The notes under the pieces: model-generated | Seen by the model: only the letters and a program-made list of their open reading frames with translations | What the model was told of the DNA's origin: nothing | Database searches by the model: none | In this document: piece by piece, positions 57,153-64,000 of the stretch | Position numbering within the stretch: the stretch's first letter is position 1 | Layout of the letters: every line of letters begins with the position of its first letter | Assembly: GCA_963756895.1 (NCBI GenBank) | Contig: CAVWPI010000006.1 | Span: 1 to 64,000 of the forward strand | Direction: 5' to 3' | DNA from: DASUAS01 sp963756895 | Lineage (GTDB): Bacteria > Actinomycetota > Acidimicrobiia > IMCC26256 > DASPTH01 | Length of the DNA: 64,000 nucleotides | Translations under genes and position numbers: made by a program

Positions 57153-57199
57153 GGCCACGCCTCCACTCCATCTCCATCTCCATGCGCGGAGACTACGAC

Positions 57200-57949
57200 C
57201 TAGAGCAGCGTGTCGGGCTCGACGCGCTGCACCAGGTCGGCGTCGTTGTTGTCGGGTGAGTTCACGCGCGTGCTCACCGGGTAGATCTCGAGCCATTCGT
57301 CGGGCGCCGGTCGCAGCATCGCCTCCAGCGCGCCGAGGTCGTCGGTGGTGGGATCGAGCCACGTGTCCCAGTCGTGCTCGTCGAGCATCACCGGCATGCG
57401 CGAGTGCACGGGCTCCAGGAGATCGTTGGCCCGCGTGGTGACGATGACGCACGAGCGCACCCACACGTCGGGATCGTCGTCGTCGGCGACCGCCGGGTCG
57501 CGCCAGATCTCCCACAGGCCGGCGAACGCCATCGGCTCGCCGTCGCGTCGGTGCACCAGGTACGGCTGGCGTGGCGGGCGCTTCGTCGACGCGTTCTTCG
57601 ACGGCCGCCACTCGTAGAACGCGTCGGCGGGAACGATGCAACGGCGGCGGGCGAAGGCGCGTTTGTAGGCGGCCTTCTCGGTGATGGTCTCGGCCCGGGC
57701 GTTGATGAGCTTGTCGCCGATCGCGGTGCTCTCCGCCCACGACGGCACCAATCCCCAGCGGACCATCGTGAGCGCCCGCTTCGTGGGCCCGTCGGCACCC
57801 TTGCGGGGTGGACGGTCCCGCACGATGGGCACGATCGCCCGCGGCGTCACGTTGTAGTCGGGCTCGCGCGTCTCGACCACCGTCTCCTCGACGCCGAAGC
57901 GCTCCACCAGGAGCTGCGGCGACGACACCGACACGAACCTGCCACACAT
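57200..57949 (-). CDS. SRAP-domain DNA-protein crosslink protein (YedK/HMCES)
   Basis: Intact 249 residues. Cys2 (MCGRFV) forms the thiazolidine crosslink to abasic sites; Asn in DYNVTPRAIVPIV, Glu in PADAFYEWRPSK and His in LEPVHSRMPVML complete the active site. FWGLVPSW-like MVRWGLVPSWAES and INARAETITEKAAY are also diagnostic. It protects single-stranded DNA with abasic sites from cleavage. Confidence 0.93.
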   Translation of the reverse strand: MCGRFVSVSSPQLLVERFGVEETVVETREPDYNVTPRAIVPIVRDRPPRKGADGPTKRALTMVRWGLVPSWAESTAIGDKLINARAETITEKAAYKRAFARRRCIVPADAFYEWRPSKNASTKRPPRQPYLVHRRDGEPMAFAGLWEIWRDPAVADDDDPDVWVRSCVIVTTRANDLLEPVHSRMPVMLDEHDWDTWLDPTTDDLGALEAMLRPAPDEWLEIYPVSTRVNSPDNNDADLVQRVEPDTLL

Positions 57950-57985
57950 CTCGATGCATTCAAGCCGATCGAACTTCCAGACCCG

Positions 57986-58402
57986 CTACCGGTCGGTCAC
58001 CCGTCTGACGAAGCGCAGGCCCGACCAGGTGGTGTCGATGGCGCACACCTTGTTGTCGACGAGTCCGGCATCGAGGCCGACGGTCTGCACCGACTCGAAG
58101 ACGAGGTCGGTGGCCACGCCCGACGTCTTCTTGGGCCACGCGATCCAGAGGCCTCCGTCGGGCTCGAGCGCGCGCACGAACCCCGGGAAGCGACGCGCGA
58201 GCTCGGCGCGGCGGGTCACGAAGAACACCACGACATCGCAGCGGCCGCGGGCGCCGGTGCGCACCTCCACCCCGGTGGGCAACGGACCGAGGACGCGGGA
58301 GAACCCGTCGGGCGCCGAGACCACGGCCACGCGTGATCCTTCCCGGATGCCCAACTTCTTCGGGAGCGGGGTCCCCGAGTACCCCGCACTCGTCGTCGCC
58401 AT
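57986..58402 (-). CDS. DUF3052 family protein
   Basis: Intact 138 residues: AGYSGTPLPKKLGIREGSRV, DVVVFFVTRRAELARRF, GGLWIAWPKKTSGVATDL and DTTWSGLRFVRR are the conserved blocks of this actinobacterial family of unknown function. It precedes the SRAP gene on the same strand with a 36-base gap. The 176 bases to the divergent peroxiredoxin hold both promoters, including GTAACG at 58530-58535. Confidence 0.85.
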   Translation of the reverse strand: MATTSAGYSGTPLPKKLGIREGSRVAVVSAPDGFSRVLGPLPTGVEVRTGARGRCDVVVFFVTRRAELARRFPGFVRALEPDGGLWIAWPKKTSGVATDLVFESVQTVGLDAGLVDNKVCAIDTTWSGLRFVRRVTDR

Positions 58403-58578
58403 CGCCCTGCCTCCGCCGTCCCCGGCGCGCAGGTTCCCCGCGTGGCACCCGGCCTGTCAACCGCGGGCCGGCCGCGCGAGCCTCTCCGAGATTTCTGACC
58501 GTTTCACTCGCCTTTCAGGGTCACGGTCGGTAACGTGGGAAACGCACCACACGACACGCGTTCCAAGGAGGAACCACA

Positions 58579-59214
58579 ATGCCGGTTCGACTGGGCGACG
58601 AGGCCCCGAACTTCACGGCCGAGACGACCGAAGGCACCGTCACGCTGTACGACTACCTGGGCGACGGTTGGGGTCTGCTGTTCTCGCACCCGAAGGACTT
58701 CACGCCGGTCTGCACGACCGAGCTCGGGGCGTTCGCCAAGCGCAAGGGCGAGTTCGACCAGCGCGGGGTGAAGATCATCGGCGTCAGCGTGGACCCGCTC
58801 GAGTCCCACCAGGGCTGGGTCGGCGACATCGAGGAGACGCAGGGCGCGAAGCTGAACTTCCCCCTCATCGCCGACCCCGAGAAGAAGGTCGCCGATCTCT
58901 ACGACATGATCCACCCGAACGCCAACGACACGCTGACCGTGCGTTCGGTGTTCGTGATCGGCCCCGACAAGAAGGTCAAGCTGATCATCACGTACCCGGC
59001 GAGCACGGGTCGCAACATCGACGAGATCCTGCGGGTGATCGATTCCCTGCAGCTCACCGCCAACTTCCAGGTGGCCACGCCGGTCAACTGGACCGACGGC
59101 GACGACGTGATCATCACCGGTGCCGTCAGCGACGAGGAAGCGAAGACCAAGTTCCCGAAGGGCTGGACTGCGCCGAAGCCGTACCTGCGGGTCACGCCCC
59201 AGCCGAACAAGTAA
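58579..59214 (+). CDS. peroxiredoxin, Prx6 (1-Cys) subfamily
   Basis: Intact 211 residues. The peroxidatic Cys is in HPKDFTPVCTTELG; no resolving Cys is visible. The C-terminal dimer domain (DDVIITGAVSDEEAKTKFPK, GWTAPKPYLRVTPQP) is typical of Prx6-type enzymes. It reduces hydrogen and lipid peroxides. AAGGAGG at 58565-58571 precedes ATG. A GTAACG hexamer 44 bases upstream with AC after 18 bases resembles the ECF promoter motif near 28-34 kb. Confidence 0.92.
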   Translation: MPVRLGDEAPNFTAETTEGTVTLYDYLGDGWGLLFSHPKDFTPVCTTELGAFAKRKGEFDQRGVKIIGVSVDPLESHQGWVGDIEETQGAKLNFPLIADPEKKVADLYDMIHPNANDTLTVRSVFVIGPDKKVKLIITYPASTGRNIDEILRVIDSLQLTANFQVATPVNWTDGDDVIITGAVSDEEAKTKFPKGWTAPKPYLRVTPQPNK

Positions 59215-59245
59215 CCGAACGCACCGGGCCGACACGGCCTCGGTC

Positions 59246-59278
59246 CACGGCGCCCGGTCCACCGTGACGGGCGCCGTG
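59246..59278. terminator. bidirectional hairpin terminator
   Basis: CACGGCGCCC (59246-59255) and GGGCGCCGTG (59269-59278) pair perfectly around 13 bases, between the convergent peroxiredoxin and M23 peptidase genes. No T-tract. Confidence 0.65.
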
Positions 59279-59291
59279 GCGCGTCAGGGAT

Positions 59292-60473
59292 CTACAGGTA
59301 CCCGTTGGGGTCGACCGGGTTGCCGTTCACCCGCACCTCGAAGTGCAGGTGGCACCCGGTCGACTTGCCGGTCGAACCCACGGAGCCGATGGTCTGGCCC
59401 TGGGTGACCGACTGGCCCGGCGAGACGCTGATCGACGACTGGTGCCCGTAGAGCGTCGACAGACCGTTGCCGTGGCTGATCAGGGTCATGTTGCCGTACC
59501 CACCGCCGTTGAAGCCCGCGCTGAGGATGACGCCGGTGCCGGCGGCCTTGATCGGCGTGCCGCACGGCGCCGCGATGTCGAGACCCGCGTGGAACGCCGA
59601 CGCACCCGTGACCGGATCGGTGCGGGACCCGAACCCGCTGCTGATCGGGCCGGGCACCGGACGGACGAACGTGCCGTCGCCGAGCGCGGGTGAGTCACCG
59701 GCCGCCAGCGCCAGCTCGGTGACGTGCTGCGACTCCGCCGCGAGCGCAGCTTCCGCTTCGTCGTGTTGCGCGAGTGCCGTACCCAATGCCGCGTTCTCCG
59801 CGTCCAACGCACTCGCGGCGGCGTCACGGGCCTGGGCCTGCTGCGCGGCGAGCTCGTCGAGCTGGGCCTTCTCGTCGGCCGCCGCCGCACGCGCGGCGTC
59901 GGCTTCCTGCTTCTGGTGCGCGACCGCGTCGCGCTGGGTGTCGAGCTGGTCCTTGAGCCTGGTGACGCGGCGCGCGTCGTCCTGCCGCTTGTCGTTCACG
60001 CGCTGCAGGTAGTGCTTGCCCTCGACCAGTGCGCCCGAGCCGTTGGTCGAGCCGAGGAGCCCGATCATGGCGCTGCCGCTGCCGTGGCGGTACAGCAGCA
60101 CCGCGCTGTGCCGGATGTCGTTGCGGGCGGCCACGAGCTTCTTCTCGGTGGCCTCGACCTTCACCTGCAGTGCGAGCGCCTCGAAGCCGAGCCGATCGAC
60201 GGTCGCCTGCGCGTCGACCAGTCGATCGTTGGCGGCCGCGAGCCGGACGGTGACGTCGGCGAGTGCGGTGTCGACCCGCTGGCGTTGGGCCTGGGCGTCG
60301 ACGACCTTCGCCCGGGCGGCGTCCGCCGCCGCGCCGGCCTCGCTGACCTCCTGCTGGAGCTCCCGCTGCTTGTCGCTCTGCTGTGCCCCCGCCGCGGTCA
60401 GGGCGCGCGTCGAGAACCCGATGGTGGCGGCCGCAGCGAGCACGAGCGCGGCCAGGAGACGGAGCCGGCGCAT
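59292..60473 (-). CDS. M23 peptidase with coiled coil (EnvC/RipC-like)
   Basis: Intact 393 residues. A signal peptide covers residues 1-~30; two coiled-coil blocks (QQSDKQRELQQEVSEAGAAA to ~115, and ~165-250, Ala/Gln/Glu-rich) match FtsEX-activated amidase regulators; the C-terminal M23 domain has FHAGLDIAAPCGTPI (H-x3-D) and CHLHFEVRVNG (H-x-H). All zinc ligands are present, so it may be an active endopeptidase. It follows ftsX and is probably activated by FtsEX during septation. It has its own promoter at 60482-60510. Confidence 0.9.
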   Translation of the reverse strand: MRRLRLLAALVLAAAATIGFSTRALTAAGAQQSDKQRELQQEVSEAGAAADAARAKVVDAQAQRQRVDTALADVTVRLAAANDRLVDAQATVDRLGFEALALQVKVEATEKKLVAARNDIRHSAVLLYRHGSGSAMIGLLGSTNGSGALVEGKHYLQRVNDKRQDDARRVTRLKDQLDTQRDAVAHQKQEADAARAAAADEKAQLDELAAQQAQARDAAASALDAENAALGTALAQHDEAEAALAAESQHVTELALAAGDSPALGDGTFVRPVPGPISSGFGSRTDPVTGASAFHAGLDIAAPCGTPIKAAGTGVILSAGFNGGGYGNMTLISHGNGLSTLYGHQSSISVSPGQSVTQGQTIGSVGSTGKSTGCHLHFEVRVNGNPVDPNGYL

Positions 60474-60481
60474 GGACGACG

Positions 60482-60510
60482 ACTGTAAACAACATTGGTC
60501 ACAACAGCAA
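60482..60510 (-). promoter_or_regulatory. sigma-70-type promoter of the M23 gene
   Basis: Read leftward: TTGCTG (60510-60505), 17 bases, TACAGT (60487-60482), then ATG eight bases later. The spacing is optimal and predicts an almost leaderless transcript. Confidence 0.55.
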
Positions 60511-60601
60511 CAATGGCCCCACGAGTTGATATGGGGTGGAATGACACATCTGTCGTTCCGACAAGCTGCGCGAACAGCGCGAAGCGGTCAGGTACGCAGG
60601 C

Positions 60602-61507
60602 CTACGTTCTCAAGAACCGGCGCAGCCCGATGGTGGCGCCGATGACGCCGATCACGACGCCGATCGCCAGCACCACGAATGCGATCCAGGTGGCGTCGCC
60701 GGTGGTCACGAAGAACTCGCTGAAGAAGCTGTTGGGATCGTTGAACGCCTGGTCGAAGCCCCAGTGCTTCAGCGACGCCACCGCGATGATCGCGAGCCCG
60801 GCGCCGACGATGCCCTGCACCATGCCCTCGGCGATGAACGGGACGCGCACGAACCAGTTCGACGCGCCCACGAGCTTCATCACCTCGATCTCGCGGCGCC
60901 GGGCGAACGTGGCGAGACGGATGGTGTTGACGATGAGGAACATCGACGACGCCAGCAGGATCAACGAGATCACGATGAAGATCCAGCGCACGGTGTTGGT
61001 GACGTCGATGAGGCCCTTCAAGGCTTCGCCGGGCGTCGTCACCTCACCCACACCCTGCACGGTGCTGAACTCGTCCTTCACCGTGTCGGTGAGCTCGGCC
61101 TTCTTGGGCACGACGCGGAACGACTCGGGCAGGTCGGTCGGACGGATGCTCGCCACGAGATCGGGGTTGCGCCGGAAGATGCGCTTGAACTCGCTGAACG
61201 CGTCCTCGTGGTCAAGGTAGCGATAGGACTTGACGTCGCCCTTGGGCCCCTTGGCCGCGTCGAGCTGCTCCCGGACCGCCTGGACCTGCTGCTTGGTGGC
61301 GTTGGGGTCGGTGCGCATGAAGATCTCGAGCGTCACGCCGCCCTTGATCTTCTCGGTGCCGTGGTCGACCCACTTCGACAGCATGAGGATGCCGCCGAAC
61401 AGCGAGAGCGACACCGCGACCGTGGCGATGCCGGCGACGGTCATCAACACGTTGCGGCGCAGCGAGACCAACGTCTCGCGCGCGAAGTACGAGATGCGCG
61501 TCCACAT
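60602..61507 (-). CDS. ftsX: cell-division ABC permease FtsX
   Basis: Intact 301 residues, four membrane helices: TVAGIATVAVSLSLFGGILM near residue 22, then after a ~120-residue extracytoplasmic domain (VTLEIFMRTDPNATKQQVQA to GVGEVTTPGEALKG) IFIVISLILLASSMFLIVNT, GIVGAGLAIIAVASL and IAFVVLAIGVVIGVIGATIG. The large outer loop is where FtsX contacts its peptidoglycan hydrolase. The gene starts nine bases after ftsE. Confidence 0.95.
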   Translation of the reverse strand: MWTRISYFARETLVSLRRNVLMTVAGIATVAVSLSLFGGILMLSKWVDHGTEKIKGGVTLEIFMRTDPNATKQQVQAVREQLDAAKGPKGDVKSYRYLDHEDAFSEFKRIFRRNPDLVASIRPTDLPESFRVVPKKAELTDTVKDEFSTVQGVGEVTTPGEALKGLIDVTNTVRWIFIVISLILLASSMFLIVNTIRLATFARRREIEVMKLVGASNWFVRVPFIAEGMVQGIVGAGLAIIAVASLKHWGFDQAFNDPNSFFSEFFVTTGDATWIAFVVLAIGVVIGVIGATIGLRRFLRT

Positions 61508-61516
61508 GGGTCGGGC

Positions 61517-62203
61517 TCAGCTCCCGACGCCGTAGACGCCGCGCGCCTGGTCGCGGACGAGCGTGCCCTTGTCGAGCTCGATCACGCGCCGGCGCATCGC
61601 GTCGACGATGCGTTGGTCGTGGGTGGCCATGACGATCGTGGTACCGGTCCGGTTGATCCGGTCGAGGATCCGCATGATGCCGACGGTGGTGGCGGGGTCG
61701 AGGTTCCCGGTGGGCTCGTCGGCGAGCACGATGAGGGGGCGGTTGACGAACGCGCGGGCGATGGACACGCGCTGCTGCTCGCCACCGGAGAGCTCGGTCG
61801 GGAAGCGTCCCGCCTTCTTGGCCAGGCCCACGAGATCGAGCACCTGCGGCACCTGCGTGCGCACCACGTGCCGGGGGCGCCCGATCACCTCCATGGCGAA
61901 GGCGACGTTCTCGTAGACGGTCTTGTTGGGCAGCAGCTTGAAGTCCTGGAAGACGCAGCCGATGTTGCGCCGCAGCTGCGGCACCTTCCAGTGACTGAGC
62001 TGGGAGATGTCGCGGCCGGCCACGACGATGCGCCCGGTGGTGGCCTGCTCCTCCCGGAGCAGCAGTCGCAGGAAGGTCGACTTGCCCGAACCGGAAGGAC
62101 CGACCAAGAAGAGGAATTCGCCCTTTTGGACCTCGGCAGACACCTCGCGCAGTGCGACGACGTCGCCCTTGTACACCTTGGAGACGTTCTCGAAGCGAAT
62201 CAT
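61517..62203 (-). CDS. ftsE: cell-division ATPase FtsE
   Basis: Intact 228 residues. Walker A GPSGSGKSTFL at residues 36-46, signature LSGGEQQRVSIARAF, Walker B LIVLADEPTGNLDP and H-loop VMATHDQRIVD are all canonical. Starts MIRFENVSKVYKGDVVAL. Forms the FtsEX complex that couples ATP hydrolysis to septal wall hydrolysis. Located between prfB and ftsX as usual in actinobacteria. Confidence 0.96.
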   Translation of the reverse strand: MIRFENVSKVYKGDVVALREVSAEVQKGEFLFLVGPSGSGKSTFLRLLLREEQATTGRIVVAGRDISQLSHWKVPQLRRNIGCVFQDFKLLPNKTVYENVAFAMEVIGRPRHVVRTQVPQVLDLVGLAKKAGRFPTELSGGEQQRVSIARAFVNRPLIVLADEPTGNLDPATTVGIMRILDRINRTGTTIVMATHDQRIVDAMRRRVIELDKGTLVRDQARGVYGVGS

Positions 62204-62273
62204 GACGAGGGTGCGAGGGTAGCAGCGGCCTTCGCGGATCTGGTGTCTGGCGGCGGTGCGGGAAGGGGCTGCG

Positions 62274-63377
62274 TCACCCCTGCTGACGCCGCCACTGCAG
62301 GTACGACTCGATGAAGGCGTCGACGTCGCCGTCGAGCACCGCCTGCACGTTGCCGGTCTCGAATCGGGTGCGCTCGTCCTTCACCAATTGGTACGGGTGC
62401 AAGCGTGTACGTCCGGATCTGGTTGCCGAACGCGACGTCGCGCTTGTCGCCCGCCAGCGCCAGCGAGCTCCGCGTCGCGCTCCTGGCGTTGACGTTCGGC
62501 GAGGCGCGCCGCGAGGATCTGCATCGCGCGCGCCTTGTTCTGCGTCTGCGACCGCTCGTTCTGGCACGACACGACGATGCCGGTGGGAACGTGCGTGATG
62601 CGCACCGCCGAGTCGGTCACGTTGACGTGCTGACCACCCGCGCCCGACGAGCGGTAGGTGTCGATGCGCAGGTCGGTGGGATCGATCTCGGGCGCCTCGG
62701 TCTCGTCGAGCGCGGGCACCGCGTCGAACGACGCGAACGCCGTTTGGCGGCGCGCGTTCGCGTCGAACGGCGAGATGCGGATCAGGCGGTGCACGCCGCG
62801 CTCACTCGCGAGGAGTCCGAACGCGTAGCGACCCTTGATCGTGAACGTCGCCGAGCTCAACCCGGCTTCGGTGCCCGGTGACACCTCGTCGATCTCGGTG
62901 GCGAAGCCGCGGCGCTCGGCCCAACGCAGGTACATGCGCAGCAGCATGTTGGTCCAGTCCTGCGCGTCGGTGCCGCCGGCACCCGAGTTGACCGTGCAGA
63001 TCGCGTCGCGGTCGTCGTGCTCGCCGGTGAACAGCGCGCGCAGCTCGAGGCTGTCGAGCCGGCGGGCGAGTTCGGCGATGCCGGTGGCGATCTCGGCTCT
63101 CGACCGACTCGTCGCTCTCCTCGCGGGCGAGCTCGGCGAGCGTCTCGAGGTCGGAGACGGTGTCGTCGAGCTGCTCGACGAGGCTGACGTCCTCCTGCAG
63201 CTGCGAGAGCTCGGTGTTGACCTTCCGGGCGAGGTCCTGGTCGTCCCAGAGATCGGGCCGGGCGACCTCCACCTCGAGCTCCTCCACCCGGGTGCGGGCG
63301 GCGTCGATCTTCAGGTATCCCCGTGCGCCGTCGACACGGCGGCGCACCTCGGTCAGGTCGTCGGAGAAGTCACGCAT
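62274..63377 (-). CDS. prfB: peptide chain release factor 2, frame-shifted
   Basis: Recognises UGA and UAA. The release-factor-2 tripeptide SPF is in RISPFDANARRQTAF, the catalytic GGQ in SSGAGGQHVNVTDSAV, and the N-terminal helical domain begins MRDFSDDLTEVRRRVDGARG. Shifts near 63110, 62470 and 62410 split the gene; none is at the classical programmed +1 site, which would fall near codon 25, and no in-frame TGA occurs there. They are therefore probably sequencing errors in an essential gene. Start ATG 63377. Confidence 0.93.
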
Positions 63378-63406
63378 CGGAGCAGCAGCGAGTCGGGGGA
63401 GGTGCT

Positions 63407-64000
63407 TCAGCGGCCGTGGCAGAGCTTGTACTTCTTGCCGCTGCCGCAGAAGCACGGCTCGTTGCGGCCCGGGGTCTTGTCGACCTTCACCGGCATCATC
63501 GACTCCGGCTCGGGCGGGAGCGCCTGGGGCCCGCCGTCGAGGCCTCCGCCCCCGGACGCGTCGAAGCCTCCCTGTCCGCTGAACCCGCCGCTGAGATCCT
63601 CGGCCGGCATCGACGCCGCGGTGGCTCGCATCGCGCCCGATCCCTGCACTGGATCCTCGGCCGCGCTGTAGCGCATCCGGTCGGTCGACGGCGCCCGCGG
63701 CGCCTCTTCGACCGCCGCCACCTGGAGGTGCGACACGTAGGCGACGAACTGGTCCTGGATCTGACCCATCATCGCCTCGAACATGTCGAAGCCCTCACGC
63801 TGCCACTCCGCCAGCGGGTCCTTCTGGCCCATGGCGCGGAGGTTGATGCCCTCGCGGAGGTAGTCCATCTCGTAGAGGTGCTCGCGCCAGTGCTGGTCGA
63901 TCATCGACAGCATCACGCGACGCTCGATCTCGCGGAGGTTGTCGCTCCCGATGGTCGCTTCCTTCTCCTCGTAGAGCTCGACCGCGTCGTCGATGAAGAG
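63407..64000 (-). CDS. secA: preprotein translocase ATPase SecA, C-terminal part
   Basis: The frame is open to the window edge. LYEEKEATIGSDNLREIERR and MIDQHWREHLYEMDYLREGI belong to the helical scaffold/wing domain; GQKDPLAEWQREGFDMFEAM follows. The flexible linker is Gly-rich (GGFSGQGGFDASGGGGLDGG), and the protein ends with the zinc SEC-C motif RNEPCFCGSGKKYKLCHG. Upstream gene of prfB with a 29-base gap. Confidence 0.96.
   Translation of the reverse strand, partial: LFIDDAVELYEEKEATIGSDNLREIERRVMLSMIDQHWREHLYEMDYLREGINLRAMGQKDPLAEWQREGFDMFEAMMGQIQDQFVAYVSHLQVAAVEEAPRAPSTDRMRYSAAEDPVQGSGAMRATAASMPAEDLSGGFSGQGGFDASGGGGLDGGPQALPPEPESMMPVKVDKTPGRNEPCFCGSGKKYKLCHGR

Noticed and set aside
62274..63377. 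programmed frameshift in prfB
   Set aside because: The breaks are mid-gene and near the end, not at the conserved site near codon 25, and no in-frame TGA is there.

Overview
The window reads as chromosome of a high-GC Gram-positive actinobacterium, most likely of the Acidimicrobiia type. Evidence: strong G/C bias at third codon positions, three F420-dependent LLM oxidoreductases, DinB/maleylpyruvate-isomerase-like proteins, the actinobacterial families DUF3097, DUF3052 and DUF5990, an IdeR/DmdR-type iron box, and the order secA-prfB-ftsE-ftsX-M23 peptidase. The assignment is inferred from gene families, not from a phylogeny.

A property of the whole window matters for every entry: about 30 genes are broken by single-base shifts after which the family sequence resumes in another frame, often at G or C runs. 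They affect genes that must work (prfB). I treat them as probable base-calling errors and give each such gene one coordinate pair spanning the shifts.

Layout. 1-9.4 kb: acyl-CoA and alcohol catabolism genes (acyl-CoA dehydrogenase, CoA ligase, quinone oxidoreductase, two SDRs, thioesterase, two LLM flavoproteins, a TetR regulator with a direct-repeat operator). 9.5-12.5 kb: an accessory island with a decayed tyrosine recombinase, a helically phased array of 12-bp repeats, an excisionase-like protein, an MntA/HepT toxin-antitoxin pair and a tyrosine integrase. 12.5-22 kb: acyl-CoA dehydrogenase, enoyl-CoA hydratase, phosphotransferase, VOC and VTT proteins, an iron-box-controlled degenerate ABC protein, a NodB-type lipoprotein, P450, DUF3097 and a JAMM peptidase. 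22-27.3 kb: two tandem methyltransferases, smpB, a padR-ABC-2 operon and tmRNA (ssrA), so both trans-translation partners lie within 3.5 kb. 28-37 kb: two paralogous ECF sigma/zinc anti-sigma cassettes and an ECF41 sigma factor with its partner, with recognisable promoters, around a methyltransferase, a Rieske-ThDP fusion enzyme and a cation/proton antiporter. 37-52 kb: GH15 glucosidase/trehalase, molybdopterin oxidoreductase, BVMO-like flavoenzyme, two TetR/metallo-beta-lactamase pairs, a HAD hydrolase, a His-rich membrane protein, DUF72 and a sulfotransferase. 52.6-56.3 kb: an in-frame fusion of asparagine synthetase with an F420-0:gamma-glutamyl ligase-like domain, divergent from an LLM oxidoreductase. 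56.3-64 kb: DNA-protein crosslink repair (SRAP), DUF3052, 1-Cys-type peroxiredoxin, M23 peptidase, ftsX, ftsE, prfB and the secA C-terminus.

The most unusual items are the AsnB/F420-ligase fusion, the Rieske-ThDP fusion, the phased repeat array, the symmetric divergent ECF41 promoter and a promoter motif (GTAACG-N17/18-AC) shared by four transcription units around the ECF cassettes.
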